A DNA stretch of 64,000 bases from Sphagnum magellanicum (lineage: Eukaryota > Streptophyta > Sphagnopsida > Sphagnales > Sphagnaceae), in NCBI GenBank assembly GCA_021904315.1, contig CM038913.1, positions 1,673,958 through 1,737,957 of the forward strand. Reading direction: 5' to 3'. A model generated the notes under the pieces. It ran no database searches. It worked only from the letters and a program-made list of their open reading frames with translations, and had not been told where the DNA came from. The position numbers and the translations under genes are program-made. Of the stretch, positions 61,269-64,000 are shown one piece after another. Numbering within the stretch: position 1 is the stretch's first letter; every line of letters begins with the position of its first letter.

Positions 61269-62540
61269 GGTCCATGCATAAATATTTTGAACTAATCTTT
61301 TACCTTTGGTTTTAATAATGTGCATGCCAATAAAAAAGAGTGGAGCTTTTCCAACAAATGCTTCAAGGTGGCCTTGCACCATGAAGAGAGATGCACACCT
61401 TGTACCAATGTACCCCACACTTTTTAATAACACTCAATATGATTGAATATAGTTTTGAAGAAATAATGTCATGGAATACATTGTCCACAAGCCCTACAAA
61501 ATTGATGACATGAAAAAAGGAAAGAGAAAATACCTAAGGGTGACAAACACATGAATAGGAACATGGGCATGTGGACCAACAGCCTTGAGATGGAATTGTG
61601 GGCTAAAATGCGAAGTGTCAAAGTTTTGGCACCCACCAATAGTTGGACCTTGCCATTGACCATGTACAAAGGAACACATCTCTTGTGGATAAATTTGGCA
61701 AATGTAAAGGGATTGAAAATGAAGTTGGAAATATTGCCATGACATCTAAAATACACCATCTACAACATGGCGTAATCATAGGAATTAGTTATGAGATATC
61801 TCGGTAGGGCCAATTGAGATGTGGTTGCAAAATTGGTTGAACAATAAACATGAAATAATTTGCAAAAATGTGGTGGTCAACCCATTTGCAAGATTTGGAC
61901 TTCAATGTGGAAAATCACAAATGGAACCACCTCTAGATAATGCTTCTACAAGAAATCATGCCTCCAACAATTATTTCACTAAGTAACCTTAGTGATGTCC
62001 ACATGTCTACTATTGTTCAAAGGACATCCACATTAAATAACATGTCAAATGTTTTTGTACCAATAGTACTTGATGTCTATAGCGAGTTTATTTTAGAGAC
62101 ATTTCTAACCAAGGGCCATTTCACTCAACCTTATTGACCCATGGATTGCAAATTTGAACAAGCTTGTGTCCATTTACCTCTTGGACTTGGAATAAAAAGA
62201 ATGAAACTCAATACACACCTCATAAACAGACCTCATACACACCTATAAAAAGTATCATTCAGTGGTAGCATAAACATAATGAAGATAAACATTGTGAAGA
62301 TTCATGAAACATGCCAGTTTTTTCACCCACACATCTAATCAAATCGACAAGTGCATCATGTACTACACCCCTTTCTAAAGCCTAACAGGAACCATGTAAT
62401 TTTGCATGAGCTTTCTCCAAGATTTAAACCCATAGTTCATTCCCCTTGTGACTTGTTGCAAAAGCTGGCTTACCCTGGCCTTCATAAGGAATCCAATCAT
62501 CCATAACCATTGGTACCCACTCTCCTTACAATACAAATTA
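61269..62540 (-). pseudogene. DEK1: DEK1 3' gene fragment, decayed, unit 3
   Basis: Minus-strand pieces: SWQYFQLHFQSLYICQIYP, GGCQNFDTWHFS/NFDTSH and HVFVTL (61745-61530), FFIGMHIIKTKGK (about 61360-61300), NPW-type and DGHKL pieces near 62140-62180, and DDWIPYEGQG with NELWV-type sequence at about 62500-62400. The last exon (CEMMLEVDP to the C-terminus) is cut off at 61268. The region around 62290 lacks the GHGYS piece seen in units 1 and 2. Confidence 0.75.
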
Positions 62541-63020
62541 TATTTGAATAAGGAATATGTTGAAATACCTATAAAAATTTACTAGAGTCACCCATTTAGT
62601 GACTACAATTTTTTTCACAATCTTGAAGGTCAAACAAATTTGATTTTTACAACATAAGTTCATCACCTCATTGCTTAGTATGAAACATGAAGAAATGTAT
62701 AATGATGTATGAAAATTATTGTCCAAAACTAACTATTAAATAATTTGAAGAAAAAAATATTATTATTTGATACACATGTTTGCATCATGCATTACACCAT
62801 ATACAAGAATATTTAGTAACACATTATATTATCCATCATTTTGAATTTTTATTTTTTAAAATGAAAAAATAAACAAAATGCAAATATAATCATTATTTTT
62901 AATTTTGAGATTTTTGAATTGACATTAAATAACCTTTTTTCCCTAATCACGAAGTTCTAGTACTTGTTTTATATCACATACTCTCTAGCCAATAAATGTT
63001 AACATTCTATTACCTACTAA

Positions 63021-64000
63021 CACTAATAGGAATAAGTCAAAATGTAACCACTTTATTTGTGATTAAATGCGATTATTAGTCATTTGTGATTACCTTTCAA
63101 CATTTTTGCAATTATTTCTTGTGTTGATCATATTTGCAATTATATTAGTTTGTGATTATTTAGGTTTTCACCCTTATGTGTGAACAACGTTTAGTTTGGT
63201 TTTCATTCTAAAAGAATAACTTATGTTCCAATAGTGATAGATGTGACCAATTCAATTATACCCTTATAGGTATCCAAAGGTGTATTTTGTGTATTTTAAA
63301 GAATATAATTGCATATATTACGATTTACGAATATTACGATTCATATAAAATATGTCTTCAAGTTTTATATTAAGCATAAATGAGATCAATATTATAATTA
63401 CATTGATTGTATATTTTGAATATATTAAACTTCTACATAAAATATTTGCTAAATGTATTGTGCCCATTTTAAAGTTTATCCAAGTTATTTTCTTATACTT
63501 CTTAAAATTATTACAAAAACAATTTATAATAATTTATATTTATATAATATTACATATATTAAAAAATGAATTTCAGCATTATCTCTTATTATATTTTTAA
63601 AATAATATTAGTTAACTAAAATTAAAAATGTGCATTTTAAAACAAAAGCTTCTTCAGCTAAAAATTATTGTATTATTAATAAATTATTTTCAAAGGAATA
63701 ACCAATTTACTTCAAATATACAATAATAATTTTCAAATTTTCATAAATACGCATAATGAGTGATTTAATCATATGAAAAATAAAAATAAAATAGTTAATG
63801 TTGGCTACCAACTACCAATAATAATAATTCAATTATTATCATTTTTATTGCTAAATAACTATATTTTATATGTATTCTTCAGTACACAAATGAAAAAATA
63901 ATGGGAATCATTATTATAAAAAAGTTAGCTTCGGCTAATTTTCAATTATATTATTAGATTCTAAATAATGAATTACTAAATATTTCACTCATAACATTCA
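63021..64000. mobile_element. E1, unit 3 (runs out of the window)
   Basis: Begins CACTAATAGGAATAAG, a true CACTA start, and follows the E1 sequence of units 1 and 2 to the window edge. A fourth SABATH gene would be expected roughly 3 kb beyond the edge if the unit is complete; this is a prediction. Confidence 0.45.

Overview
The window is nuclear DNA of a land plant. The genes show this: SABATH methyltransferases with spliceosomal introns, copies of the plant calpain DEK1, a POLTERGEIST-type PP2C and a Tic62-like dehydrogenase. The gag style and very AT-rich, repeat-filled spacers make me favour a non-seed plant (fern, lycophyte or bryophyte). That is inference; the gene families alone prove only 'land plant'.

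Layout. 1-2.7 kb (minus strand): gene pieces, a POL-type PP2C block next to the first exon(s) of a Tic62-like NAD(P)-binding protein. 2.7-8.0 kb: non-coding sequence of ordinary composition with one dispersed repeat. 8.05-8.65 kb: a GTGGAAAA-rich minisatellite directly upstream of SABATH gene A (8993-10656). From about 10.8 kb the sequence becomes very AT-rich and is built of stacked repeats.

A large block occurs twice and partly a third time. Unit 1 is about 13.4-34.5 kb, unit 2 about 44.6-61.27 kb, and unit 3 starts at 61.27 kb and leaves the window; a further fragment lies at 42.66-44.58 kb. In order a full unit holds: (i) a CACTA-like element filled with a CTATTAATGG/CTATTGGTGG minisatellite; (ii) about 1.1 kb of unrecognised spacer; (iii) a second CACTA-like element rich in CCTAGGTTA words and carrying a tRNA-like relic; (iv) a minus-strand decayed DNA-level copy of the last exons of DEK1; (v) a 3.3 kb CACTA-like element, E1; (vi) a SABATH gene (B at 26605-28237, C at 54626-56272); (vii) an inverted relative of E1. 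In unit 1 that inverted piece is split by a young gag-only LTR retrotransposon (29893-33411).

Genes A, B and C all have three exons with frame-0 introns of about 210 bp at the same sites, and all look open. They are predicted SAM-dependent carboxyl methyltransferases acting on small acids; the substrate is unknown. Their promoters differ most: A has lost the TATA-containing upstream region seen in B, and C has lost 385 bp that in B carries four W-box cores. The main points for follow-up are this promoter divergence, the His-to-Gln change beside the active-site Trp of C, the SABATH genes lying between inverted repeat arms, the repeated DEK1 3' fragments, and a perfect 61-bp inverted repeat.
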